The translations under genes were made by a program, and so were the position numbers. Positions 54,147 through 61,470 of a stretch of 64,000 nucleotides of DNA are shown here, piece by piece. The DNA is from CBDFGK01 sp965247075. GTDB taxonomy: Bacteria > Pseudomonadota > Gammaproteobacteria > Pseudomonadales > Halieaceae. Where the stretch lies: positions 558,001-622,000 of the forward strand of contig CBDFGK010000002.1 of the NCBI GenBank assembly GCA_965247075.1. Direction: 5' to 3'. How positions within the stretch are numbered: position 1 is the first letter of the stretch; each line of letters begins with the position of its first letter. The notes beneath the pieces were generated by a model, which was not told the origin of the DNA, did not search any database, and saw only the letters and a list, made by a program, of their open reading frames with translations.

Positions 54147-54375
54147 GTATAGGGCAAATAAAAGGGCAGTCCAGAGTAGATCTCCTCATAAATAGGAACC
54201 AGGCCTGAAAATATCGAGGCTAGCTGGTCCCGCTCACTGAATTTCTCCCGATGTCAGTGATCGCCGCAATCCGTATTCGGTCAATTCTGAACGAGCGCCC
54301 ACGCTGCCAAGCGTGCGATGAAATCCACTGGCTCGAAGGCCACCTGGGTTGTTCCATCCCGATAGGGCGTCTGCG
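54145..54375 (-). repeat. IS91-family end, copy D, with a deleted transposase scrap
   Basis: It starts AAGTATAGGGCAAATAAAAG inside rpiA and continues like copy C, but about 300 bp of transposase (between GAGCGCCCAC and GCTGCCAAGCG) is missing. It resumes with the block encoding PYRDGTTQVAFEPVDFIARL and stops at the same base as copy C (CGATAGGGCGT). Confidence 0.75.
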
Positions 54376-54389
54376 TCATGTTGATGTGC

Positions 54390-54590
54390 TGGTCAACGCT
54401 GGCGGCAGTATTCCACCTGGCTGCTGGAAGAAAACCGCTGGCGCGCGCACCGCTACGGCATCGACAGCGGGCTGATTGATTTTGGTCGCGGCTCCATCGT
54501 GCCGTATACCGAACTGCTCGGTGAAATTCTGAAACTCATCAAAGAAGACGCCGAAGCACTCGGTCGCGTCGCCGAAACAGCATGGATGCG
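54390..54590 (+). pseudogene. YbdK-type ligase, internal fragment (copy D)
   Basis: The + frame reads STWLLEENRWRAHRYGIDSG, LIDFGRGSIVPYTELLGEIL and EDAEALGRVAET. Blocks ENRWRA.RYG and DFGRG match YbdK ligases just before the tail preserved in copies A and B. Together the copies reconstruct about the last 110 residues of one gene. The fragment runs into the convergent copy 3. Confidence 0.7.
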
Positions 54591-54644
54591 CCGAACAACA
54601 CGCTCAGCTTCGTGATACCAACAAAACGCCGGAATGTCAGCGGC

Positions 54645-56110
54645 TCAAAATATCCACTTTCCCAAAAACAACCAAATATATGCCGCCGTAATGACGGCGC
54701 AGATGCCCACCGACACCCAACGCTCACCGCCGCGGTCGGTGGAGTCGTCAAAGGCGACAGAATGAAAACTGCTGTCTTGTTCTTTGCTTAAGATCGCGTT
54801 GGTGCGGTCGTGTTGCAGGTCGAAAATATTGGCAAATAAAAACACGATTACCGTCGCCAATAAGAAAGACGAGATTTCGGTAAACAGTCCGTCCCACTCG
54901 GTCAATTCGGGCGGCTTGAACAGCAGCAACGCGCTGACCATGATGAAGGTGATGAACCCGAGGGCGATGATTTCTCCGAAATTGGTCCCTTGTTGTTTGG
55001 AGTGCACCAGTGAATCGACTTCGGTTTCCAGTTGGTCCAGTTTTTCTTCGTATTTGGGATGTTGTTCGCGTGCGGTTATGAAATATTCTTTCAGTTCATC
55101 GTAGGCAGTGCGAAGTTGTTCCGGTTTTGTATGTTCGTCAATATAGCGAAGTTGATTGCGCGCATCACCATCCATGCCTCTTTTCCTTGCCATCGTTTTT
55201 AATCCGTTATACACAAGAAACACGCTTTTTTCTTCGTCCATGGTGCGCCGCACCAAGCGGTCGGCGCGAAACACCAGGATCAAGATAAACAAAGTGGAAA
55301 TTACGCCGATCATTTCGGCGTAGTTGGAAAGCGGCAAGCCGTCATGCAAATAAACCGCCATGCCGCACACCCACAACGCAATGATCAATGCCTTATAGGC
55401 GGAGCGAATTTCGGCTGTGAAGTTGAGGAGCAAGTTGGCGACTATGATTGCGATGAGACCGATGACCAACCAATCAATATGCGGAACATCAATTCGAGAA
55501 GCGAGCGCCAACCAGATGAGCGCCACAACGGGAGTGGCATAGCCTAATGCGTTGATACCCAAATTGGTAGTTCTGGCATTGGCAATGCGAAAAAATATGG
55601 TACCAACTCCAAATCCGAAGAACCCATAAGTAGTAGCGGATAAAACACCCACACCACCAATAGATTGAATGTTTTCACCGGACAACAATCCTATAGCAAC
55701 CAAAACAGGCACGATTATTACTCTTCCTATGGAGTTGGCAACAACGGTATAAAATATTTCATCATCGTCGTTCACGCTGCGACTTACATACGAACCCCAC
55801 CATTGATTCACAGGTAATCCGGTTCCAGCCAACAAGGCGGCTACCAGCACCAAACCAACTCCGCCGAGGGCGGAAAATGTGAATAATTCACCAACCGCAT
55901 TGTCTATGGTTGAACTTTGACTGACGATGACAAACCCAACCCCGACCAATGCCACGGCAAACAAAAACCACTTCTGCGTTGTAAATTTTTCATAACGCTT
56001 TTCTTTGCTAAAAAATCGTGCCATTAGAATCACTGTAAAAATATACGATGTTCCTATGAGAACCGCGGCAATTGCTTCATCCACATACCGCAATGCAAAG
56101 GCAAAAAGAA
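54645..56110 (-). pseudogene. EamA-like membrane protein, copy 3, main part (interrupted by an IS)
   Basis: This is the best copy: apart from the IS it has no frameshift or stop. Joining 58075-57791 to 56102-54645 gives 1,743 bp and 580 residues. Layout: EamA-like helices (LRYVDEAIAAVLIGTSYIFT, GLLSGENIQSIGGVGVLSA), the helix pair LVIGLIAIIVANLLLNF and YKALIIALWVCGMAVYL, a charged helical domain of about 110 residues (EEKSVFLVYNGLKTMARKRG through LDQLETEVDSLVHS), and three last helices ending IWLFLGKWIF. A metabolite exporter with a regulatory tail is a guess only. Confidence 0.8.
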
Positions 56111-56219
56111 GGGTCTATCCGGGTTTCCCAACGAGTTTTTTGAAAAAATTCTGTTATTGAAAAACTATCCGAATACCCCTGGACTTTCCCCGGCGTAGTG
56201 TGGGCAGGCGGTGGGTTAG

Positions 56220-56368
56220 TGTGGGTAACCGGTGGTATGTGAGGCACGAACATTCCACGGGTTATCCACATGATCACCTCGCCAGGGATGGCGGGGTGAA
56301 ATCCACGGCCTGTCCACACGGAGTCCGGCTGACAGATGTCGGGGTTCTTTTACCCACAGTTATCCCCG
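56220..56368. promoter_or_regulatory. Cluster of DnaA-box-like sequences within the IS left end
   Basis: A perfect TTATCCACA lies at 56262-56270. One-mismatch forms TTACCCACA lie at 56220-56228 (minus strand) and 56350-56358, and TTATCCCCG at 56360-56368. The interval is non-coding. DnaA boxes in transposon ends are known from other elements, so a link between transposition and replication initiation is possible. Confidence 0.45.
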
Positions 56369-56476
56369 AGGACCCGAACTTCCCCATCATTTCATGTTGA
56401 TGCAATGACTTGAATTCACACGTAAACACGGGCTTCATCCCCGCTGTAGATTACCGTCAACAAAAAGGAGAAGCCC

Positions 56477-57721
56477 GTGAGCAACCTGAAGTTGCTGTAT
56501 AAGATATTACGCCTCAAAGGTATGAAAATCACCCAGTTCTGGTTCAAAAACCGCAACAAGGAACTGCATCTGGCGGTCAAGCCCTACAAGAATGGCTGCC
56601 GCTGCCCCGAATGTGAACGGCGCTGCCGGATTGTGCGTCATACGACCGAGCTGCGCCGGTGGGAGGATCTCACACTCATGGGGATGAAGGTCTTGCTCTG
56701 GTATGCCCCAAAGGAGATCTGCTGCCCAACGCACGGGCGGGTGCAGGAGACGATCCCCTGGGCGCCAGCCTATTCACGTATCACCTACCGACTGGAGTGG
56801 CGGATCTGCTCCCTGTGCCAGATCATGACCCAGAAGGCCGCCGCCGAGATTCTGGTGATGCCTTCCTCCACCCTGTCCGACCTGCTGCACCGGATCATCA
56901 CGCGGGTGCGCCACGGCCATAAAATCCGTGGCCTGGTCACTCTCGGCGTCGACGAGATTTCCTTCTTGAAGGGCCGCAAATTCGCCACACTCGTCTATGA
57001 TCTGGACCGCTCTCGTATCTTGTGGGTGGGCCTGGGAAAAGGCCGCGAGACCATTGACCGCTTCTTCAACGAACACCTGAGCAAGGGGCAGAAAGCACGC
57101 ATCCTGTGGGCCAGTTGTGACATGAGTCGCGCCTATACCGGGGCCATTGAACATCACTGCCCCAACGCCACGCTCATCATCGACCGCTTCCATGTCGTCA
57201 AGGCGCTGAACCAGGCTGTGGATGAGGTGCGCAAGGACGAGTGGCGTGCCCTCGATACCGGGGGGCGCAAGGCGATCAAGGGCCTGCGATGGCTGCTCAG
57301 CATGCACTCGAGCCATCGCACCAAGAGACAGTCTCGATTCCTCAATAGCTTGCGCAACTCCAATCGGCGTATCCACCGAGCCTGGGTGCTCAAGGACGAG
57401 TTCGAACACATCTGGAATTACCGTTATCGTGGCTCAGCTGAGAAGTTCCTGAAACGCTGGATGACCACCGCCCTGCGTAGCCGTATCCCCTCGTTGCGCC
57501 AATTTGTCACCACGGTGCGAAATTACTTTGATAACATCGTCGCGTTCACCGATAGAAACCTGACCAATGCCGTCGGTGAAGGCCTGAACCGCATTGTCAA
57601 AATCGTCAAGAACCGAGCGTCTGGATATCGTAACCTGCACAACTTCGCCGACATGATTTACCTGACCGTTGGCGACCTCGATATTCCTGCGCATATTCCC
57701 AGCGATTTACGTACACTGTGA
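56477..57721 (+). CDS. ISL3-family transposase (second element)
   Basis: The 414-residue protein starts at GTG behind AAAGGAG. It has a zinc-binding N-terminus (GCRCPECERRCRIVRHTT, KEICCPTHGRVQ), a helix-turn-helix, and a DDE core with TLGVDEISFLKGRKFATLVY, SCDMSRAYTGA, IIDRFHVVKAL and the Glu in NAVGEGLNRIVKIVKNRASG. It is a distant homologue of the transposase at 51395, so the two elements arrived separately. The frame is intact. Confidence 0.92.
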   Translation: MSNLKLLYKILRLKGMKITQFWFKNRNKELHLAVKPYKNGCRCPECERRCRIVRHTTELRRWEDLTLMGMKVLLWYAPKEICCPTHGRVQETIPWAPAYSRITYRLEWRICSLCQIMTQKAAAEILVMPSSTLSDLLHRIITRVRHGHKIRGLVTLGVDEISFLKGRKFATLVYDLDRSRILWVGLGKGRETIDRFFNEHLSKGQKARILWASCDMSRAYTGAIEHHCPNATLIIDRFHVVKALNQAVDEVRKDEWRALDTGGRKAIKGLRWLLSMHSSHRTKRQSRFLNSLRNSNRRIHRAWVLKDEFEHIWNYRYRGSAEKFLKRWMTTALRSRIPSLRQFVTTVRNYFDNIVAFTDRNLTNAVGEGLNRIVKIVKNRASGYRNLHNFADMIYLTVGDLDIPAHIPSDLRTL

Positions 57722-57790
57722 GTAAGGTCCTAATCTCTATAAAACAGCATCAGGATCGTATTTCATTGGTTGGGAGATCCGGATATAGCC

Positions 57791-58075
57791 AAAAAGAACA
57801 TAAGTAAAGAGTCCGAATACCGCAAAAAAAATCGCCGGATGCCGCAGATTGTTCAAGATTATTTTGAGCGTTGTTTGATTTATTTTTTTCTTATATGCAA
57901 AAAATAGATAAGTAATATTGCTAATGGAATAAAATAAATACATTACTGCAACAAATAAAAAAGGCGCGTTACTCGCACCACCGACACTAAAAGTAATCGG
58001 CAACGCGGAATACAACACCACCGCCGCAATTATATAAAGCAACGCCGTTTTGTTTTGGCTATCTTTCTCGTTCAT
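57791..58075 (-). pseudogene. EamA-like membrane protein, copy 3, N-terminal part
   Basis: From ATG at 58075 (MNEKDSQNKTALLYIIAAVV, RBS GAGGAAA) the frame covers the first three membrane helices (VGGASNAPFLFVAVMYLF, AIFFAVFGLFTYVLF). At 57798 it meets the IS and its duplication. The homologous position in copy 2 carries the A-tract frameshift; here the run AAGAAAAAAATAAATC keeps the frame. Confidence 0.82.
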
Positions 58076-58238
58076 TTGTTTCCTCGGTAAAAATGTCAGC
58101 AACTCCGCTGGGTTTAACTGGATTGCGCGTATTATCCCTGATACGCACCCTCGCGAATTTCATCCGCTGACGGTGAAGTAGTCGCCCTTTGCCGGGGATA
58201 GCAGGTTGACCTTGAATTCCACGGTCAGCATTGACCTC
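58076..58238 (-). repeat. Conserved leader of the membrane protein cassette (copy 3)
   Basis: Matches 49718-49880 almost base for base and ends at the same point before an IS91 end. Likely contains the gene's promoter. Confidence 0.6.
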
Positions 58239-58270
58239 AAGTATAGGGCAAATAAAAGGGCAGTCCAGAG
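58239..58270 (-). repeat. IS91-family terminal sequence, copy E, truncated
   Basis: Only the first 32 bases (AAGTATAGGGCAAATAAAAG and onward to CAGTCCAGAG) remain. It is cut by an IS110-like fragment. The preceding bases are CTC, giving CAAG at the boundary as in copy C. Confidence 0.7.
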
Positions 58271-58350
58271 TTGCGCACTGGGTGCTGCTATGCGAAAGCT
58301 GGTGCACATCTGCTACGGCGTGTGGGCGGCGAATTGCAAATTTGGCTGGC
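58271..58350 (+). pseudogene. IS110-family transposase, C-terminal scrap
   Basis: The + frame ALGAAMRKLVHICYGVWAAN resembles the C-terminus of IS110/IS116-type transposases, where AAMRKLLHL.YGVLK is typical. Only about 25 codons remain. It directly follows the truncated IS91 end. The assignment is weak because of its length. Confidence 0.45.
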
Positions 58351-58507
58351 CAGCAACGCGAAAATCCAACGAACTTGACTCGCAGTGTCTGCGAGCAATC
58401 TGTCAAAGGCGTACCGAACACCAAACACTGCAGGTGATACTTCCCCGAAACTTGTGTATTATCTATGTTGCTACATTAGTTATAACATGATGTTAGAGGA
58501 GATCATA

Positions 58508-58735
58508 ATGTTCAAATCAAAGTTGAGAGCCATCGGTAACAGTGATGGCGTGCTAATTCCGAAGGAAGTAAAGCATGACCTCGGCATCCAGAAGGGGGAT
58601 GAGGTTTGCTTCACAAAAGCGGCCGATGGTAGCTACAACATTTCTGCTTATGATCCTGAATTCGAGGAACAGCTAGATGCCATGGAGGTCATTGGTCGAC
58701 AGTACCGGAACACTCTTCGGACACTGGCTGAATGA
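58508..58735 (+). CDS. AbrB/MazE-type antitoxin
   Basis: The 75-residue protein begins MFKSKLRAIGNSDGVLIPKE and continues VKHDLGIQKGDEVCFTKAAD, the swapped-hairpin fold of SpoVT/AbrB antitoxins. The C-terminal part, rich in Glu, should bind the toxin. It has a strong RBS (AGAGGAG) and overlaps the Doc gene by four bases (ATGA). It is the antitoxin of the Doc-type pair. Confidence 0.85.
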   Translation: MFKSKLRAIGNSDGVLIPKEVKHDLGIQKGDEVCFTKAADGSYNISAYDPEFEEQLDAMEVIGRQYRNTLRTLAE

Positions 58736-59112
58736 AGGAGTCCAAATGGTTGCTCAAAGATGTAGTCCTGGCGGTGCACCAGAAAACGCTTCGAGAGCAG
58801 GGCGGACTCTCTGGCATCCGCGATATAGATTTACTGGAGTCTGCCCTTGCTCGCCCAGTCAACGCTTACAACTATGCGGTCAAACCAAATATCTATGAAC
58901 TGGCTGCAGCATATGGCTACGGCATTGCAATGAACCACGCCTTTAATGATGGTAACAAGCGGGTAGCTTTCTATGCATCCGTTGGTTTCTTACGCATCAA
59001 CGGCTTCGCACTGACAGCTACTGAACTCGAGGCAGCTACCACTTTTCGAGAACTGGCAGCGGGGCAGATCACAGAAGAAGAGCTCACTTACTGGTTTTCG
59101 GGAAATTGCTGA
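58732..59112 (+). CDS. Doc-family toxin (Fic fold)
   Basis: The 126-residue protein has the family signature MNHAFNDGNKRVAFYASVGF (the HxFxDGNKR motif), and an N-terminal part LREQGGLSGIRDIDLLESAL typical of Doc. Doc kinases phosphorylate EF-Tu. The order antitoxin then toxin with overlapping ATGA fits phd-doc operons, but the antitoxin is AbrB-like and not Phd-like. It forms the right edge of the accessory region. Confidence 0.9.
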   Translation: MKESKWLLKDVVLAVHQKTLREQGGLSGIRDIDLLESALARPVNAYNYAVKPNIYELAAAYGYGIAMNHAFNDGNKRVAFYASVGFLRINGFALTATELEAATTFRELAAGQITEEELTYWFSGNC

Positions 59113-59174
59113 GTCGATGCCAAGGTGTTGCTCCAGGGCATGACTTTCGATTCAAGCTGCAGCTAATTCGAAAT

Positions 59175-60473
59175 TCATTGTCTGCGCTTTCCCAGTTTGA
59201 CACTCAGGGCGTAACAGGCTGCGCCAGATACAATGATGCCCAGGCACATCAAGGCCTCACTGGGTCGTTGCGATACAGTGTAGATTAGCGTCCAGCCGGT
59301 GATGGCGAGAAAAACCAGCGGCGGCAGCGGGTATAACCAGGCCTTGTAGGGGCGTGGTATATCCGGCTGGCGCCAGCGCAATACGAACACGCCGGCAACC
59401 GCGAAAAAGGTGTTCAGCGCCATGGTTGCACCGGCGAAAATCAAAATACTCTCGAACGACGAGGTCCACAAAAACAGCAGGCAAACAATACACTGCAAAA
59501 GAATGGCACGAACCGGAATTCCATCGGCGTTGTTAACGCCCAGGGCTCGAAACACCGTGTAATCTTCACCGATAGCGTGCAGTACGCGTGGCCCCGCCAG
59601 GATCATGGCACTGACGGTGGAGATAAGTAGCATGGCCAGCAGCACACCCATAACATCTGCACCGACGCCGCCAAAGGCGTACTGGGCGGCGACATAGCCA
59701 ATTTCGACTTTACCAGCCATTGCCTCCATGGGGGCGACCGACAGGAACACAAAATTCAATAACAGGTAGGTCACGCCCACCACTGCGGTGCTGATCAGCA
59801 GTACCCACGGCAGATGTCGCTGGGGCGTTTCCAGCTCACCGCTGATGTAGGTGGCGGCATTCCAACCGGAATAGGCATAGTTGACGTAGATAAGCGCGAC
59901 CGCAAAAGAGCCGCCCAGCAACAGGCTCCCATCACCACTTACCGGCACAAAGGACACCGGCTGAACTTCGGGAACCAGTGATAACGCCAGCACAGAAAAG
60001 CCGATAATCAACGCCAGTTTTATGACCGTCAGTACACTTTGCGTGCCACCGCTGTTGCGGTGACTGGTGCAGTGTACCAAGGTTAGTATCAGCAGCAGCG
60101 CGGTTGCCAACCACAGTGCTGACAGGGACGGAAACACCGAGCTGAAATAATTGCCGAAGGTGAGGGCGGCCAGTGCAGTGGGCGCGGCAAAACCGACTGT
60201 TGCAGACACCCAACCGGATATAAATCCTGCCGAGGGGTGATATATCTCGCTGAGAAAATTGTACTCACCACCGGAGCGCGGCAGGGCCGCACCCAGTTCG
60301 GTGTAGCAGAGCGCGCCGCAGAAGGCAGATAAGCCGCCCACCGCCCACAACATCAATAATACGAACCCCGATTGAATTTCCAGTAGCTGAAAACCCAGGC
60401 TGGTGAACACACCGGTGCCGACCATATTGGCAACAACAACCGCTGCAGCAACAGAAGGTGTGAACTTACTCAA
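59175..60473 (-). CDS. APC family amino acid permease
   Basis: The protein, about 432 residues, has twelve hydrophobic segments and the APC opening block VAAAVVVANMVGTGVFTSLG, which unwinds to bind the amino acid backbone. Further blocks are ALPRSGGEYNFLSEIYHPSA and NYAYSGWNAATYISGELETP. The substrate is not predictable. The frame is open to 60527; the TTG at 60473 overlaps the upstream stop by eight bases and gives the better N-terminus. It probably shares a transcript with the two upstream genes. Confidence 0.85.
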   Translation of the reverse strand: MSKFTPSVAAAVVVANMVGTGVFTSLGFQLLEIQSGFVLLMLWAVGGLSAFCGALCYTELGAALPRSGGEYNFLSEIYHPSAGFISGWVSATVGFAAPTALAALTFGNYFSSVFPSLSALWLATALLLILTLVHCTSHRNSGGTQSVLTVIKLALIIGFSVLALSLVPEVQPVSFVPVSGDGSLLLGGSFAVALIYVNYAYSGWNAATYISGELETPQRHLPWVLLISTAVVGVTYLLLNFVFLSVAPMEAMAGKVEIGYVAAQYAFGGVGADVMGVLLAMLLISTVSAMILAGPRVLHAIGEDYTVFRALGVNNADGIPVRAILLQCIVCLLFLWTSSFESILIFAGATMALNTFFAVAGVFVLRWRQPDIPRPYKAWLYPLPPLVFLAITGWTLIYTVSQRPSEALMCLGIIVSGAACYALSVKLGKRRQ

Positions 60474-61464
60474 ACAGCATGGACCTGAATTCCCCGAGGA
60501 TCTTGTTCGAGGCTTGTCGTGACACAACGTAGTCTACGTGATCTTCGGCGCCGGCAGTGGGCGATAGCTGAATACTCCACAGCCCTGCTATCTGGTTGGG
60601 TAAGAACGAGTGACGAATATCTGTGATGCGATTGGGATGGACGGGATCCACCGCCACATAACCACTGGAGAACCAGCGAAACCGCTCTATATCTTTAGCC
60701 TGCTGTGAACTGTGATCCAACCAGGGAAAGTCTCGCTCCAGGTCAAGTTTGGGTATGGAGGCGCCGTCATAAACCCGGGTTCCCAACGCCACCCTGACAC
60801 CGTCAACGTAAAACGCATCCTCTGTCCGGTAGACGATTTTCCAGAGCAGCAGGTTGGCGAAACCGGGCTTGGCTTCCAGGCTTATGGGCTGATGGCCTCG
60901 CTCACCGGCCAATTGCCAGCCGGCCGCTTCAGCACGATCACGCTGTACCAGACCAATAGTTGGGTAGGCAATTGCCCAGACCAGTGCGACACGAGCGAAG
61001 GTGGGCTGGCGCCGCGCCACAGCGATGACTATCAGTATCAGCACCGGCACGGTAAACAGGGGGTCTATCACCGACACGGTATTCCAGGCGTAGCGGGCAT
61101 CGGTGAATGGCCAGAACAACTGGGTGCCGTAGGTTGTACAGGCGTCCAGCAGGGCGTGAGTGGCGTAGCCGAGGGTGCAGTAAAAAACACTCTGCCGGAG
61201 TGCCAGACCACGGCTTTTGGCAAACAGCCGGTGCAACACCCAACCGCACACTACACCGCCTATGGGTATGAATATCAGCGAATGGGTGAACTGCCGGTGA
61301 TACTCAAGAAACAGTAGCGGATCGCTATTGGAACGGATAAACACGTCGAGATCGGGTGCCATGCCGGCCAGGAATCCCAGCAGACAGGCAATACGTGCAT
61401 CTTTGGGTGACGCGATGGAGTTCGCGGCAGCGGCCCCAAGCACGCCCTGGCTAAGTGGGTCCAT
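60466..61464 (-). CDS. YdjM-like membrane-bound metal-dependent hydrolase
   Basis: The 332-residue protein begins MDPLSQGVLGAAAANSIASP and has FLAGMAPDLDVFI and YHRQFTHSLIFIPIGG, the metal-binding pattern of the YdjM (PF04307) family, followed by GYATHALLDACTTYGTQLFW. Four membrane helices lie in residues 65-185; the C-terminal 140 residues are soluble and specific. The reaction is not known. It starts six bases after the aminopeptidase stop. Confidence 0.85.
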   Translation of the reverse strand: MDPLSQGVLGAAAANSIASPKDARIACLLGFLAGMAPDLDVFIRSNSDPLLFLEYHRQFTHSLIFIPIGGVVCGWVLHRLFAKSRGLALRQSVFYCTLGYATHALLDACTTYGTQLFWPFTDARYAWNTVSVIDPLFTVPVLILIVIAVARRQPTFARVALVWAIAYPTIGLVQRDRAEAAGWQLAGERGHQPISLEAKPGFANLLLWKIVYRTEDAFYVDGVRVALGTRVYDGASIPKLDLERDFPWLDHSSQQAKDIERFRWFSSGYVAVDPVHPNRITDIRHSFLPNQIAGLWSIQLSPTAGAEDHVDYVVSRQASNKILGEFRSMLFE

Positions 61465-61470
61465 GTTGCG

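Larger units (their letters stand above)
56111..57790 (+). mobile_element. ISL3-family insertion sequence, 1,680 bp
   Basis: It is flanked by the 8-bp direct repeat AAAAAGAA (56103-56110 and 57791-57798) and has terminal inverted repeats GGGTCTATCCGGGTTTCCCAAC and GGCTATATCCGGATCTCCCAAC (about 17 of 22 match; shown in part). Removing it with one repeat restores copy 3 in frame. The left 366 bp before the transposase is non-coding and carries several DnaA-box-like sequences. Confidence 0.93.

Noticed and set aside
41513..59174. CRISPR array or prophage
   Set aside because: The repeats are long, dispersed and contain coding debris; there are no regular short repeats, integrase, capsid or lysis genes.
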